Source of the DNA: Blumeriella jaapii
Taxonomy: Eukaryota > Ascomycota > Leotiomycetes > Helotiales > Drepanopezizaceae
Reading direction: 5' to 3'
Assembly (NCBI GenBank): GCA_009599575.1
Contig: VWND01000078.1
Coordinates: 806,001 to 870,000, forward strand
Length of the DNA: 64,000 bases
In this document: positions 41,080 through 53,760 of the stretch, one piece after another
How the letters are laid out: each line of letters begins with the position of its first letter
How positions within the stretch are numbered: the first letter of the stretch is position 1
Made by a program: the position numbers and the translations under genes
The notes under the pieces: model-generated
Told to the model about the DNA's origin: nothing
Seen by the model: only the letters and a program-made list of their open reading frames with translations
The model's database searches: none

Positions 41080-41280
41080 TGTTGGTATCACATAAGGGGG
41101 GGTTGTGTATACACAGTTGAGATATTGCAATAACTGGGATTGTATTGCGAAAAAGATCTAAAGAGTAAACTAGCTATCGCACGGGTATATATAGGTAGGG
41201 CTGCACGCTTGCAGCCTACCGTCGTCACGTGGTGTGATCATGTGATTATGCGCATGATCAACCACCACCATATACCCACA
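41080..41280 (-). repeat. copia-2 3' LTR
   Basis: Carries CACGTG (41226-41231) and an inverted pair TGATCATG (41235-41242) / CATGATCA (41253-41260) that could form a hairpin. Confidence 0.9.
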
Positions 41281-43399
41281 CTGGCAACTCTTTTATAGAA
41301 ATCAACCGTTAGCTAAACTCCTTCTAATTGTATATGTAATCGTCTCCTTTCTACTTTCTACTGCCTCTCTACCCAACCTTCTATTCTTACGTCAATTTCG
41401 TTTTTGTTAATAAAGGTAGTGAAAACCTTATTAGGATTTGCCTTCGTTATAGCATCCGCCGGATTGTCCTTTCCGTCAATTTATCTAACCTCTAATAACT
41501 TTTTTTTTCATAGCTCTGGCGGAAAGCTATAATATCGATCATAAGGCGCTTCTTTTTTGTTATTTCTAATTTAATTAAACACTTATATAAAAAATATAAA
41601 TCCGTGCAAACTACTACTGGAATATCGGAAAAATTAAGCTTTTAAATAATTATACGTAAAATTGTAGCGATGCAAATAGCGATATCTATTCCAAAAACCA
41701 TTTCGTATATCTTTGAAGCTAATACGCTTCGTGTAATTCTCTGGCATTTAATTAAGCTTGCTGCAATCAGATTTCCCTTTATCTTAAATAAATTATCAAA
41801 CTGCATTTTATTAGCTAGAAAAACCTCGTAGTTAATTTGCGAATTGTAATCTTTATTATTAGCAAATAAACCGTTAACAAATACAAATAGCTTTGCAATA
41901 GGAAAGTCGACTTATATAAATAAAAATCCTCGATCTTAATTATCCATTATTCATCGGATTCGCTTATTAATTGTATCGATATCTAATTAAACAAAGTTTT
42001 CCATTTGTATTTGTGCAATTACTAAAAGATCGAAAATAGCTTCGGATTAATACAAACTAGCAATATAGGCTTTTCGAGCGCGCTGGGCGAAATAATTGTT
42101 TCTATCGTTTTTAATTAGCTCGAATTTCTTTGCTTAGTCCTTCTGTCTAAGAAAAATAAAGCTATTTGACTTTGATTTATATAAAGCTTCTCCGTTAAAG
42201 ATCAAAACGTTGCTTTCATTTAGTATATCCTTAGGCTTTGTATTAAAATCTGCTGCTTGCAATTCGGCCTTTTCTAAAGCCGAGAAAACGTCGTCTGCTA
42301 ACTGCAATATATCGTCTGTTTGCATTCCCACGATTGCGAAAGCAGAAATAGTAAAAATAAATAAACAGAGGTCGTATATTAACGTAGTTATATAAAGCTT
42401 GTGTTTTTATAATGCTTATAATACGTATTCCACCAATGCGTGCCTACCTTTGCTATACCGTACAAAGGCTTGTAAATCAGCAGAATCGAGCCTTTTAAAT
42501 AGCTAGATCGTAGCTTTTTAGAAAAGTGCGCTAGAATCTGTTTTTTTTTAAAAACTTATTAGCGCTTATATAAGCTTGAGTAATATCTCTTAAATGCAGT
42601 ATAGCGTTGCAAATATGTTCGAAAATTGAAGCGAAAAACTATAATTAATCTTTGGCTATTTCGCTAAATGGTGGGTGATTAGGTGAGAATATCGTACTTC
42701 CTATCGTCGTTGTAAGCTTAAATTACTAGTCTAGATTTCTCGAATAGTGTAGCTGTATTTTTGCTTTTTATTTTATTTATAATTCGTAAATTAAAGATTC
42801 GGCCGTAATAGAAAATAGGGTTGTATTATATAATTTCAAAAACGCTTTTTTCGATCAAGCCTTTTACTTCCATTCTTCTAGAAGCTTTAAAAAGCTCGCC
42901 GAGGGTTGTGATAATATTTTTTTGGCGTAGCTTGACTAAGCATTCAGCGTCTGCCTTCTTCTTATATATAAGATAGCTTGCAATACAGTCGTCGAAAAAA
43001 TTAGTTTTGGTAGTTTTTACAAAAAACAATATATTAATATTATTTTTTTTTATATTTCTTTTTTTAAGTTCGTAAAACTCGTCAGTTGTGAATAACTGCT
43101 GCTGCTGTTGCTCCCTAATTTTTCGGAACAGGTTCACCTACGGAAACCTTATTCTTTATAATATACACGGATTCTACTTTTTGTTCGCAACAATTATTAA
43201 ATTTATTGCATTCGATTCGGAAGATTCGTTTTTTTTCCGAATCTCGAAAAATCAGCTCGAAAGCTCGTCGCGTTCGCCGTACAATTCGCGAAATAATTCC
43301 TTTCACCCTTTTTCGATCGTTCGACGACCACGATCACGATTACGACTACGACGAATTATATATTCGCTTTATAAACGCAATCTTACCGTTTTAATAAAA

Positions 43400-44660
43400 T
43401 TTGCATTTTAAAAAAAAAAAAAAAGCAGGCGAATATTTTAGCATTCGCTTTTTTTTTTTCGTTTTAAAATACGAAGCGCGAATATTTATTATTGCAACGT
43501 CGGCCATTATCAGCCAGCTCGACGAAGCAGACCGACAATTTTAAATACGCCGTAAAATATAAGTATAATTCGCGACCGTTGCCGACAGCGTCGTAAACCA
43601 GTAAAAAAAGCCCGAAGCGCGATAATACGCCGAAAAGCTTGTAAAAAGTTTTATTTTCTTTTTGCAAACCCGCGCTTTTATTACTTTTTTTCGCCGCTTC
43701 GCCAATAGCATAGATTTTTTTTTTTTTTTTTTTTGCTAAATCAATTACTTAAGCAAATCGAATTTTACGGAAAGTCTTAAAGATTTTAATAAACTTCGAG
43801 AAATTAAAATCGACTATCGTTAAAAAATTATAATAATAAACGCGTCCGTTTATCAGCGGAATTTTACGCGTTTTTTTAAATTCGTTTATCGAAAACTAAT
43901 TAGCAAAAATTCGATAAAACCATCGCTTTTTAATTACGTCGGCGAAAAGCATTTTGCTAAACAAGTTTAATACTTTCGTTTTTAAATAAAAAATCGCGAA
44001 ATTTATATCGGATTTAACAAAAAAAACGCGATTAAAAACCTAACGCTTACGAAAACAAACTGAACTTTTTATTTAATCGATTTAAAAATCAAAAAATCTT
44101 TTTACTACCTAAAAAAGCGTCGAAGTTTTTCGCAAAATATTCGGGGCTATCGCCGTACGTATTCCGGAAAAATAATATAATTACGTAATATAAAACGTTT
44201 TAACTACGATTCCGGAATTATTCGGCGACGTTTTTTATTGTTTAAAATATATAAAAAACGAAGTTTTTACTTAAATTAAAATTAAGCCGATTAGTACGCG
44301 CTTTTCCCGATACGAAGCGAATTTAATTACAAATAAGCAAATCTGAATTTTTTTTTTTTACAGCTAATTAAAAGCTTTACTTTTTTCGGCGTCAGCGCCT
44401 AAGCCAAGCTTATTAACAAAAAACCGGCTATATTTCGCTACGACTTTAAATGCCAAAGCTTTTGCAATCTATTAGCCTGTATTCGATACGCTCGCTGCAA
44501 TTATTATAATAACCGAATATAAAACTACGATAGCCCGATTAGCTTTAATTGCAAAACAGCTTTACAATACGCGAATTGTTATAAGTTATACGCTGCGAAT
44601 TACTTACGCTGCTTTGCGGCTTTTCGCCGCGTAAACGGTAAAATAATACGACCAATTAAA
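43400..44660 (+). pseudogene. LINE ORF1 remnant (zinc-knuckle protein)
   Basis: A heavily mutated frame. At about 44440-44640 a series of spaced Cys residues (FKCQSFCNLLACIRYARC, then SFNCKTALQYANC) fits the tandem CCHC knuckles of Tad1-type ORF1 proteins, which bind nucleic acid. The boundaries are estimates. Confidence 0.6.
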
Positions 44661-44849
44661 AAAAAATTAAAAACTGTCCGGCGATTAAAAAAAGCGGCTT
44701 ATTCGGTCGCGGTTATTTTTATTACTAAAGCTTTTACTTTTTCAAATAATAACAACCCGATTTTTAATAATACGGGCCGAAAAAAAAAACGCGAAAACGC
44801 CGTAACGGCATACGAGCAAAAAACCACCGCGCTTTTAATTATTATTTCC

Positions 44850-47800
44850 GCCGCGGTTACAACGTTAAACGTAACTTTTTCGGACCGTCCAATCCGGAAT
44901 TTAATTTTAAAATAATCGTTAAATATCTAGCATTTTGGCCGAAAAGCATATTCGATTTTCGACGATACGACTTTCGTAGCTTTTTCGCAAAATACGCTTT
45001 TTTTTACTTCGTTAAAAGCAATTCATCCGTTTTTATCGAATTAGTTACGAAATAAATCCTAAGCTTTCGCAAACAAATTAAAAAAAATAAACATCGATAT
45101 TAATATTTTTATTTTTTAATAATAAAACATTTTATAAATAACGCGAAAAATTTCGCAACCGAAAGCCTAAAATAAATTTTAATATTTGCTAAGCAAACGT
45201 TTAAAAAAAATAACCGAAATATATTACGTTTTTGCATTTATGCGATGCAAAGCGTATAAACGTAATTTGCGTATAAAAACTTTAAAGCGCTTCGAAAATT
45301 AAAACACAAAACTATTCGTTATACGATTTATATATACCGATCGATTTATAAAACGAAACCGAAAAAAATTTTTTCGAGCGAATACGCTTTAAAATGCTAA
45401 TTTATATCCGAAAAAGCGCAAAACTTAATTTATAACAACGATGATTAATTAATAACAAAAATCTACTTTAGCTAAACGTAAATATATATTTTATTTTTAA
45501 CGTATACAAATAAAACTATATTTAATAAATATTAAATTACGTAATATATTTCGAACTATTTTTTAATTATATAATAAACGGCGATTTTAATGCCCGATAC
45601 GATATTTTTAAGCCGGGATCGGATACGATAAAAAATGGGAAAACACTTCGCGGATTGGGCTGCTATTTCGGATATAAATTTCATCGGCGCCGCTAACAAA
45701 CTTATTTATAATAAAAAATACGTTTTAAATCTTATTTTTTCGAACGTATTTAATTCGATTATTACGATACGATACGATATATACAACGGCTTAAATTACG
45801 AAATTTAAATAACGACTTTTTTTAGCAAAAAAAAAATACTTGTAATTCAAATATATTATAAAATATTCGATTTAAAACTCGGTAAATTCGCAAGCTTAAT
45901 ACGCGCAGAAATCAGCCGATTTGCGAATTCCGCTATATTATTAACGCTAAAAAAACTAAACGAATACGCGGCTGCGCTAGCCCGAGTTTTTCAAAAAAAT
46001 ATTACAATTGCCGAAAAACCTTTTCAAAAAAATTTACAAACCATTTTATAATAAACCGACGAATACTAAAAAGCCAAAAATAAACATTTGCGAACGCGCA
46101 AAATAATATACAACGGTAAAATCTTCGAAAAAACTAAGCAATTTTTCGTTATAATACGTAAAGCGAAAAAAAAAACTATTAGCGAAAGCTTATTAACGAA
46201 ATCGATAATAACGAAAAGTTATATAAAATAATAAGCTAGCATCGAATAACTACGAATCTTAAAGCTTTTTTATTAATAATAAACGGCGTTATAATTAAAA
46301 ACATTAAAAACAAAACTAATACTTTGAAAAACGAAGTATTTGGCCGCTTTTTAACCACCGACGATTTCGATTAAAAATTTTTTATCGAATAAGCAAAATC
46401 GGGCCATTTTTTTTAAGCAGACTTCGTATCGCTCGAAAAAATAAAAAGATATTACATCGGAATTATTAGTATTTTTTCGGGTATTAACCGAATTACGATA
46501 AAACTTTTAAAAGCCTGCTAAAAAAAAGTCCGAACCGTTATATACGATCTGTTTAACCGCTGCTTCGCAATAAATTATTTTTCGATCTTTTAAAAACTGG
46601 CCGAAATGGCTATAATAATCAAAATTAATAAACGAAACAAATCTTTTTTACGTTCGTAGCGCCCGATCGCCTTTTTTTTTTGTATATCCAAAAGCTTCGA
46701 AAAAATCATCGTTAGCAAAATCGCGTAAACAACGCTTACGACCGGCTTATTTAATTTATAATACGAAAGCGTTTTTCCGAAACGCTCTGCTTTCGATTTG
46801 GCAGCGTATTTTACGGCCGATATCGAAATTACGCTTATCGCAAAAAAACATATTACGATTATTATTTTAAACGTGTAAAACGCGTTCGACGCCGTTTTGA
46901 CCCGACGCTTATTTAAAAAAATAACCGATTAAAAATATTTTTTTTTATTTTTTTTATTAATTAAATCGTTTTTTACGAAACGACGAATGCAAATACGATT
47001 CGAAAAAAAACCATCGATCTTAGCTACGTTTATTACGATATTTTTTAAAAATCGCTATTTTTTTCGGTTTTGTATATATTATATCTAGCAGAATTGCTTA
47101 ATCAAAATCTTACTTTTCGCTTTAAATACGCAAACGATATATTAATTTATTATATTTTATATAATTTAAACGATAATATCGAATTATTTGCGAAAAACGT
47201 TCGAAATATTTTCGAATAAAAAAACGAATACAAAATCGCTTTCGCGTCGGAAAAAATCGAAATAATATATATTATTACGCAAAATAATAACTACGCTTTT
47301 CCGATTATAATCGACGACAAAATTACGATTTTTTATATTATTACGGCGAAAAAAAGCGAGCAATTCGCGCTGCGCTAGCTAAAAGTCTAATTCGATCGAA
47401 AACTTACTTTTAAACGATACGTCAGAAAACGCGTAAGCAAAATACGATAAACGGCGCAATATATTAAAAGCCTCGGCCGAATTAATAATAACCTTCCGGC
47501 CAGCGCGCTGCGAAAAGCAATAATTACTTATATTTTCCTTTCGATACTGTTTAAAACCGAAGTTTAATACGCAGGCCGTACGAAAAACCTGATCGCCGAA
47601 CCGAACGAAATAGCCAAATCAGCATCCGTTTCGGCGGTTATATCGATTTAATATAAAAAACTATTATTTTGGTCGTACGAAAAATACTTTTTATATAACG
47701 TATTATTTTTTTTTTTATTATAATAATACGAAACGCAAATTTTTCTTTCGCAAACGCGGTTTTAAAAAAAGCTAAAGCACGTTTTGCGATAAAATTGCAA

Positions 47801-48945
47801 ATCGTAAACGAAGCGCATTTTTTAATCCAACGTATTTTTATTTTAATAATCTTTTGAAACAGATACGCGAGTATATATATAACCGCTAAAACGAAAATTT
47901 AACGCTTCGGCGATATTTTTTTATAAATCCTACGATTTAAATTGGTTTTTTCGCATTTTTCGCCCGGCAGCCGCACCGATTTTATTATAAACGTTAAAAA
48001 AAAAAAGGCCGCGGAAAACTTTAAAAAATAATAAACAAAACTACTTTTTAAAAACGTTACGATCTTTTCGGACGGCTGCGAAAAGTACAAAAACGGCGCT
48101 TATTTCGTAAGCTACGAATATATTATATATTAAAAACCGCAGGCAAATAACGTTTAAATACGATTCGATAAACGATTATTTTTACGTTTTCGACGCAAAA
48201 GCGATAAAAATATAAAAAGGCCTGTAAAAAGCTGCGAATATACCAGCCGAAATACGTACGCAAAAGCTATAAATATATATCGATAATATTTTAATAATTT
48301 AAAAAATACGCGGAATACTTTTTTTTTTTTTTTAATAAGCTTTTCTGACCTATTAAAAAACGATAAAAATATACGACGTAAAAATTAAATAAGCACCGGA
48401 TTATACGAGCATCGAAAGCAACGAAGCCGCCGATAAATTAGCAAATGCGAATACGAAAAAAACTTTTTAAAATAAAAGCTTTGCGTCCGAATTTATTATA
48501 AATAAAATACGCTTCGATTTCAGGAAAATGCGAGATTCGCATCGAAGCCGCTGATAAAAAACAACCAGCAGAAAGCTTTTACGGAATTACAAACGGTAAA
48601 ATCCGGTTTACGCAATTAAACTTTTGCCGAAGCTCGATATGCCGAAACGATTATTTTATTATTATTTAACGACCAAAATCATTTATAAAAACTACGAATA
48701 ATATTACGTTAAATATAATTACACCGACGCCGAATTGCGTTGCAAATGCAAAAAGCTTAAAATTCTATTATATTTAATATTATGCCGCCGCGCGATTAAA
48801 CGTTTTTTTGATTGGTCTAAAAAAATTCGACCAAACGCTTTTTCCCGAACCGAGCGAAAAGCCGTGATATTTCTTAAAAACCTGCTCCGCGAGCCAAAGG
48901 ATTTTGTAACGTTTCTACGCGTTACTATTACAGTTTTTTAAACAT
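44850..48945 (+). pseudogene. LINE ORF2 remnant (reverse transcriptase, RNase H)
   Basis: Endonuclease region too decayed to define. Reverse transcriptase at about 46440-47200: SFEKIIVSKIA, then FPKRSAFDLAAYFTADIEIT and NAFDAVLTRRLF, with the catalytic box now KYANDILIYY (normally a pair of Asp). RNase H at about 48390-48460: APDYTSIESNEAADKLANA. The C-terminal zinc motif region 48735-48941 (RCKCKKLKILLYLILCRRAI) is nearly unmutated. Confidence 0.8.
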
Positions 48946-51900
48946 AACCAATTCTGTTATACGTACGTTTATTATTTGCTTTGATCGAATGCAGCTCGAA
49001 CAAAATAAGCTGCGTACGGCCGCGCGAAACGACGTTACAGCGGAGCGAATACTATTATATATATTTATATAACAAATGCTTTTTTATTTTAATAAGCGCA
49101 AGCTTGTTTTTAGCTTTTGGTTTTTAAATTCGGACATTTAAATATTACTTTTCTTTTCTTTTCTCGGCCTACTGGCCATACCATTATGCGTTTTTACGCA
49201 ACCGACAAATTATATTTTAATCGGTGCCGTATATATATTTTTTGGGCTTTTCTTTGGGCTTTACGCCCACAAATTTCATTAACGGACCATCGCAAAAAGC
49301 GGCGAAAAGCGTAGTCGACAGCAGCTTTAGCTATACTAATACGAACTGCTTTCGGGGTCGTACTTTGTATTTAATTCCTTAGCTTAGCACGTTTCCGTAC
49401 CCTCTGGAAGGTCCTAGAAGGGCAGCCTCTCGGCTGCACTCCGCTAGACGTTAATTAATACTACTACTACTACTATTACTACTACTAATTTTTCGGAAAG
49501 AAACGCGTACTCTGGTGCTTTGGCGAACTTATATAATTTCTAAAGGTTGAATTAGAGGTTAAATTGGTGGTGCAATCAGTTCTGCAGCAGGCTGTACAAT
49601 TGCAGCTGGTGTAATAGTCGCAGCTGGCTCTCCCTCCTCAACAACTGGTTCAGAAGGGGTTTTATCGTCCAATTCGTTATAATAAGGCTTAACTGACGTA
49701 ATTCGGAAATCTGAAGCTTTATCGTTGATTTGAACTTTGCAGGTATTGCTATCCCTTAAAATGAGCTTGTAAAAGCCTGACCAACCTCCCTTTTTTTTTA
49801 TATACGCGTACGTCCGATTGCAGAGAAAAATTGAATGTTTTTAAAATATTCGGGCCGTTTTTAATGCGTAGGGCTTTCGAAACTTTACGTTCGGCCTAAA
49901 TTCGCCGAATTTCTTAGATTGCAAAGCGTAGTACATCGCGTTTTTTCGTTACAAAAACAAAAAAAGCGTTTATTTCTAATAAACGGAAATATGCGCCGTA
50001 TATTAGCAAAATAGATATAATACTATCTGGATTCGCAGTATCGTTTATAATTTTAAAAGCTATTTTCAGAATCATATGCTTATCGAAACCTTTATTTTTT
50101 AATTGTTTTTTTAAAATACTGTAAATTCGTTTAAGAAAACCGTGGTAACGTTCCATTTTGCTAATATTGTTATAAGCTTCGATTAAAACGATTTTGATAT
50201 CACATTTTATAAAGCGTATTTATTAACGAAACTCTTGGAAAATTAGATTAATTTCTGAATCGATAATAATTACGTCGGGTAGACCCAAATAAAAATCGAT
50301 TTAATACAGCCGAAATGTATTTCATACGTGTTTTGTAATTATATTTTTTAAAAAACCATCAAAGCTGTAAATAATAGCTGAATCTACGATGTAAAAAACC
50401 GGATCGCCGTTAATATATATAATATCCATAATTATTAAATAATTAAATTCGTAATCGTTTTTTAATAAAATTTTAAATCGGCGAAAAGCTTATTCGTATA
50501 ATTAACACTGGAAACAGTATTTTACAATCTTTTCCAAAATAACAATCTCGAACTTTTATCCTGCTCGTTCCAGAATAGCCGCAAAGCGCTGTACAAAAAA
50601 AATATTCCTATCGTTTATAAATCTGGCGTAATTCGAATTTTGTAAAATAGCAAAATAAAGTTTTTTAAATGTTAAGCAGCATAAATAAATGTTTTTATTT
50701 TTCCGAACTACTAATACGCCAAAGCCATTTTTTTATATAAGCATATTATGCAAATTATCGAAATAAATATAAAAAGCATTTATATTTTTTAAACAAATCA
50801 AAAAAAAAATATTAATATTAACGATATAAAACTTGATTTTGCTAATAAGTGTTGCAACAAAAATTATTCTTTAAATATTTGCAAAAATTATCCTAAAGCT
50901 AATCGTATTTTCTTTCGAAAAAAAGTTAAAAGCAAGCTGAAATAATAATCTTTTAAAAGTTTTAAATTGAAATATATTACTTAAAGATTTGCCAGTTGCA
51001 TTTAAATCTGAAAGAAATTCTTAGAACTTGTATAAAAAATATTTCGAGCCTGAAATATACGTTTCCAATAGGAGTTTATCGTCCTTCTGAATAAAAGGGT
51101 TTATAGAATTAAGCTTTGTAAAAGCGTGGTAGGCAGATCGTTTTTATAAAATAGTCAAAACTTCGATTTTTACTACTTTACCAGCTTCCGTATAAAAGGT
51201 TTGAATAAAAAAATTGTTTTGATACTTATTCCTATCGTAATAGCCGTTTTCGGCGTTCCATATGTTATATTAATCAGGAAAAGAAAAAGGGGCAGAAGCG
51301 TTTTCTAAGCCTTTAACGCTTTCGTATTGCGCAAAAAAGCTTGTGTATTATTGCATAATCGAGGAAGCTCCAATAAAATAAGCTTTATTGGCGCTGTATT
51401 CGTCGTATGCTTTTTTTACGTTTTTTTAAAAAGTGTTTTGTTAACCAGCAGTTTATTTTCTTGCATATCCAACACTTCTTAAATTGGAAAAAACTGCTAG
51501 AACTGCCTGAATAGCCTTTTCGGCCGCGGAATCCTTTTTTTCTAAATGCGCTTCTGCCTTGGTAGCCTCTACCGAAACGTTTTTCGCGACCTCTGCCTCT
51601 ATAGGTTCGATTTGTATAATAGTTTTTCATTTTGATTTGCAGAAGTTTGAAAAAGCTAGGGGATGATAAGGGTCAATTCTCGTAATTAAACTTCTCGTTT
51701 AATGGTCCTAATTGCATTGCGTAGCTGGGATGCGACGCTTTTATACGTATTTGCAAGGTTCATTAGGGCGTGTTTGCATTCCTGTACGCTATTGCAAGCG
51801 CTGATAACCTGGTCTCGCAAATGGTTGTCTGATTCGCATTCCTTAATAAAAGCTTATTAACACAGCGCTAGTTTTTCGAATATAATTTTTAAATATTCCA

Positions 51901-53399
51901 AGCGCGATTTGCCAGGGTTTTCAGCCTGTATTCCTTTATATGTAATTATACGTTATGCTGTCAGATAAAGCTTGCGGTTTTTAATCGTTTCGAAATAAAC
52001 TTTTATCAAATTAATTATTACGCCAAACTGGTAGTTTTTACGAATTATAGTATTGTAATAATAGGCGTCAGCTGCTTTTTTGAATATATACGAGAAAGCT
52101 TTTACGTATAAGTTTTCGGGAAAATTATATAAATCGCACAAATTGTAGAACTTTTTCAGCTTTACGTAAAATATATCTTATATTCTATTTCCGTATTTTA
52201 TTTCATTTTTGTAATACATTTTGCTAAGATTCAGAACTAGCTGTGCGGAGTCGTTTTTTTTATAAAGTTTGACTTCTGCTTTTTCGTCGTCGCCTAAAGG
52301 TTTATCGAAAAGGTCAGAATCGTTATTTTTAACTTTGGGAATTTTCGTTTTGTTTTTGAAATTGTATAACGTTTTGCTTCGTATAAAAAGTGTATTACGT
52401 ACGCTATTATCGCTATTTTTAATAGGTATTTTGGTTGTTCGTAACGCATAAACGTTGGCTAGGCTGTTTTTTGCCCTTTGAAATCCACTTTTATTATTTT
52501 CGATATAAGCATTTCCATTATTATAATAATTTTCGCTCCCAGCAACTGATTTAAATAGAAAAAGCAAAAGTGGGTTTTTCTTTTTACTTCTGAAGGCTAT
52601 TTCGTAGCTAAGTCTTTTAATTTTTATTTGTTATCGTTTTTTATTTATAAAAATAAAAAAAAAACAGGTTTATCCTTTTAGAATACTGCTGCTAAGCGAT
52701 TTGTATAACTATTATTTCGTTCCTTTGTAAATAGGGCCATATTAATTCCATAGGTAAACAAATGGTTGTAAAAGTTGCGTTTTAAAAAAGCGTATATAAT
52801 ATTAAATAAATCGGCGTTTTAATCAGCAAAATCTTTTTAAAAAAGCTTTTATAAGCTTTTTTTTTAAACGTATTTATGTTTTGTTTTATATCGGTCTAGA
52901 AAAAGATAGATCTATTTATTTACAGCAGAAGCGGTTTGGTAAGCAATTGTTTTTGATTTGAATTGCTTTAGCCAAAAATCGGTGTCGATCTCGAAATCTA
53001 AATCGAATAAAAGGTTTCGAATGGAATAAAAAGATATTTTCGACATTTTGGCTGCTTTTGCTTGCAATCAGAGGATTGCAAAATCGAATTGGTTGTAAGG
53101 TCGAATTGGATTGTTACTGTTTTTTTGGTGTGCAGGCTGCAGGCTCGGGCTTGGCGCAAATAAATAGGTTTTTATTAATTTCGGTTTTGGTTTGGTTGCG
53201 CAGGCTAAGCGCGAACGTATAAAACGCGTATAATCAAAGGGTCACCTTCTAGTACCTGATCTCAGCTATTCCGAAAAAGTCGTCGATTTTAGCGTAGCTC
53301 TAAAATGCAGGAAAGGGTCGCCTTTTGCACCGTTTTGCTACCTTTTTTTTAGTAAACCTAGCTGTTTTATGGTTAACAGTAAAGTCAACCACTGATCAG

Positions 53400-53600
53400 T
53401 GTTGGTATTACATAAAGAAGAGTTGTAAATACACAATTGAGATATTGCAATAACTGGGGTTGTATTGCGAAAAAGATCTAAGAAATAAACTAGCTATCGC
53501 ACGGGTATATGTAGGTAGGGCTGCACGCTTGCAGCCTACCGTCGTCACGTGGTGTGATCATGTGATTGTGCGCATGATCAACCACCACCATATACCCACA
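53400..53600 (-). repeat. copia-2 5' LTR
   Basis: Same length as the other copy. Differences are almost all C/T or G/A. CACGTG at 53546-53551. Confidence 0.9.
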
Positions 53601-53760
53601 ATAAGGCTTTTTTCTTTTAGCAACTTCTGCCTTTTGCAGTTGTTGATTTTAAGTGAATATCTTTGTTACAGAACCAAAGGCTCGTTTTTTATACCATATG
53701 AATACGGCGACCAGTTGACTGATCTTCCAGCCCTCCGACTGATTAGATCGTCACAAATCT

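Larger units (their letters stand above)
43129..49485 (+). mobile_element. Tad1-like LINE retrotransposon, nested in copia-2
   Basis: A 13-base TSD, TAATTTTTCGGAA, at 43116-43128 and 49486-49498 flanks a 6,357-base insert ending in a trinucleotide tail (CTA units, about 49460-49485). It interrupts the copia-2 frame between integrase and reverse transcriptase. ORF1 zinc knuckles, then reverse transcriptase and RNase H, then a C-x-C...C end, in LINE order on the plus strand. The first 22 bases equal the complement of the 18S rRNA 3' end (see findings). Confidence 0.9.
41400..53050 (-). pseudogene. copia-2 gag-pol remnant, split by the LINE
   Basis: Gag lies at about 51640-53050 (open piece 52178-52567). 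A basic, Gly-rich zinc-knuckle segment at 51385-51630 contains CWICKKINCWLTKH. The integrase end at 49914-50156 has ERYHGFLKRIYSILKKQLKN and NDTANPDSIISILLIYGAY. A linker at about 49500-49800 (GGWSGFYKLILRDSNTCKVQ) is much less mutated than its surroundings. Reverse transcriptase start at 42826-43128 (SRRMEVKGLIEKSVFEII) and later MQTDDILQLADDVFSALEKA at 42134-42331. RNase H at about 41440-41960 (KGNLIAASLIKCQRITRSVL). Confidence 0.82.
41080..53600 (-). mobile_element. Ty1/copia retrotransposon copia-2, nested in the 3' LTR of A
   Basis: Two 201-base LTRs (41080-41280 and 53400-53600); on the minus strand they start TGTGGGTATA and end ACCAACA. TSD ATAAG at 41075-41079 and 53601-53605. Domain order on the minus strand is gag, zinc knuckle, integrase, reverse transcriptase, RNase H. 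The length is 12.5 kb because a 6.4-kb LINE is nested in it. Confidence 0.93.
29114..53755 (+). mobile_element. Ty3/gypsy retrotransposon A, nested in C
   Basis: TSD AATCT at 29109-29113 and 53756-53760. LTRs of about 265 bases with TGTGACGA...TCGTCACA termini, each split by a later copia insertion. The internal region is 35080-40963. A polypurine tract (GACGGGGGGATAG) at 40951-40963 directly precedes the 3' LTR. The insertion cut the reverse transcriptase of element C: the frame stops at VDYKN before 29113 and resumes with LNAITVKNR after 53756. Confidence 0.92.
40964..53755 (+). repeat. 3' LTR of element A, split by copia-2
   Basis: The left part is 40964-41079 and the right part 53606-53755. 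The left part is clearly more mutated than the solo LTR; the right part carries only scattered C-to-T changes. Confidence 0.9.

Noticed and set aside
43129..43150. Presence of an 18S rRNA gene
   Set aside because: Only 22 bases match; no further rRNA sequence follows on either side, so it is a junction fragment, not a gene.
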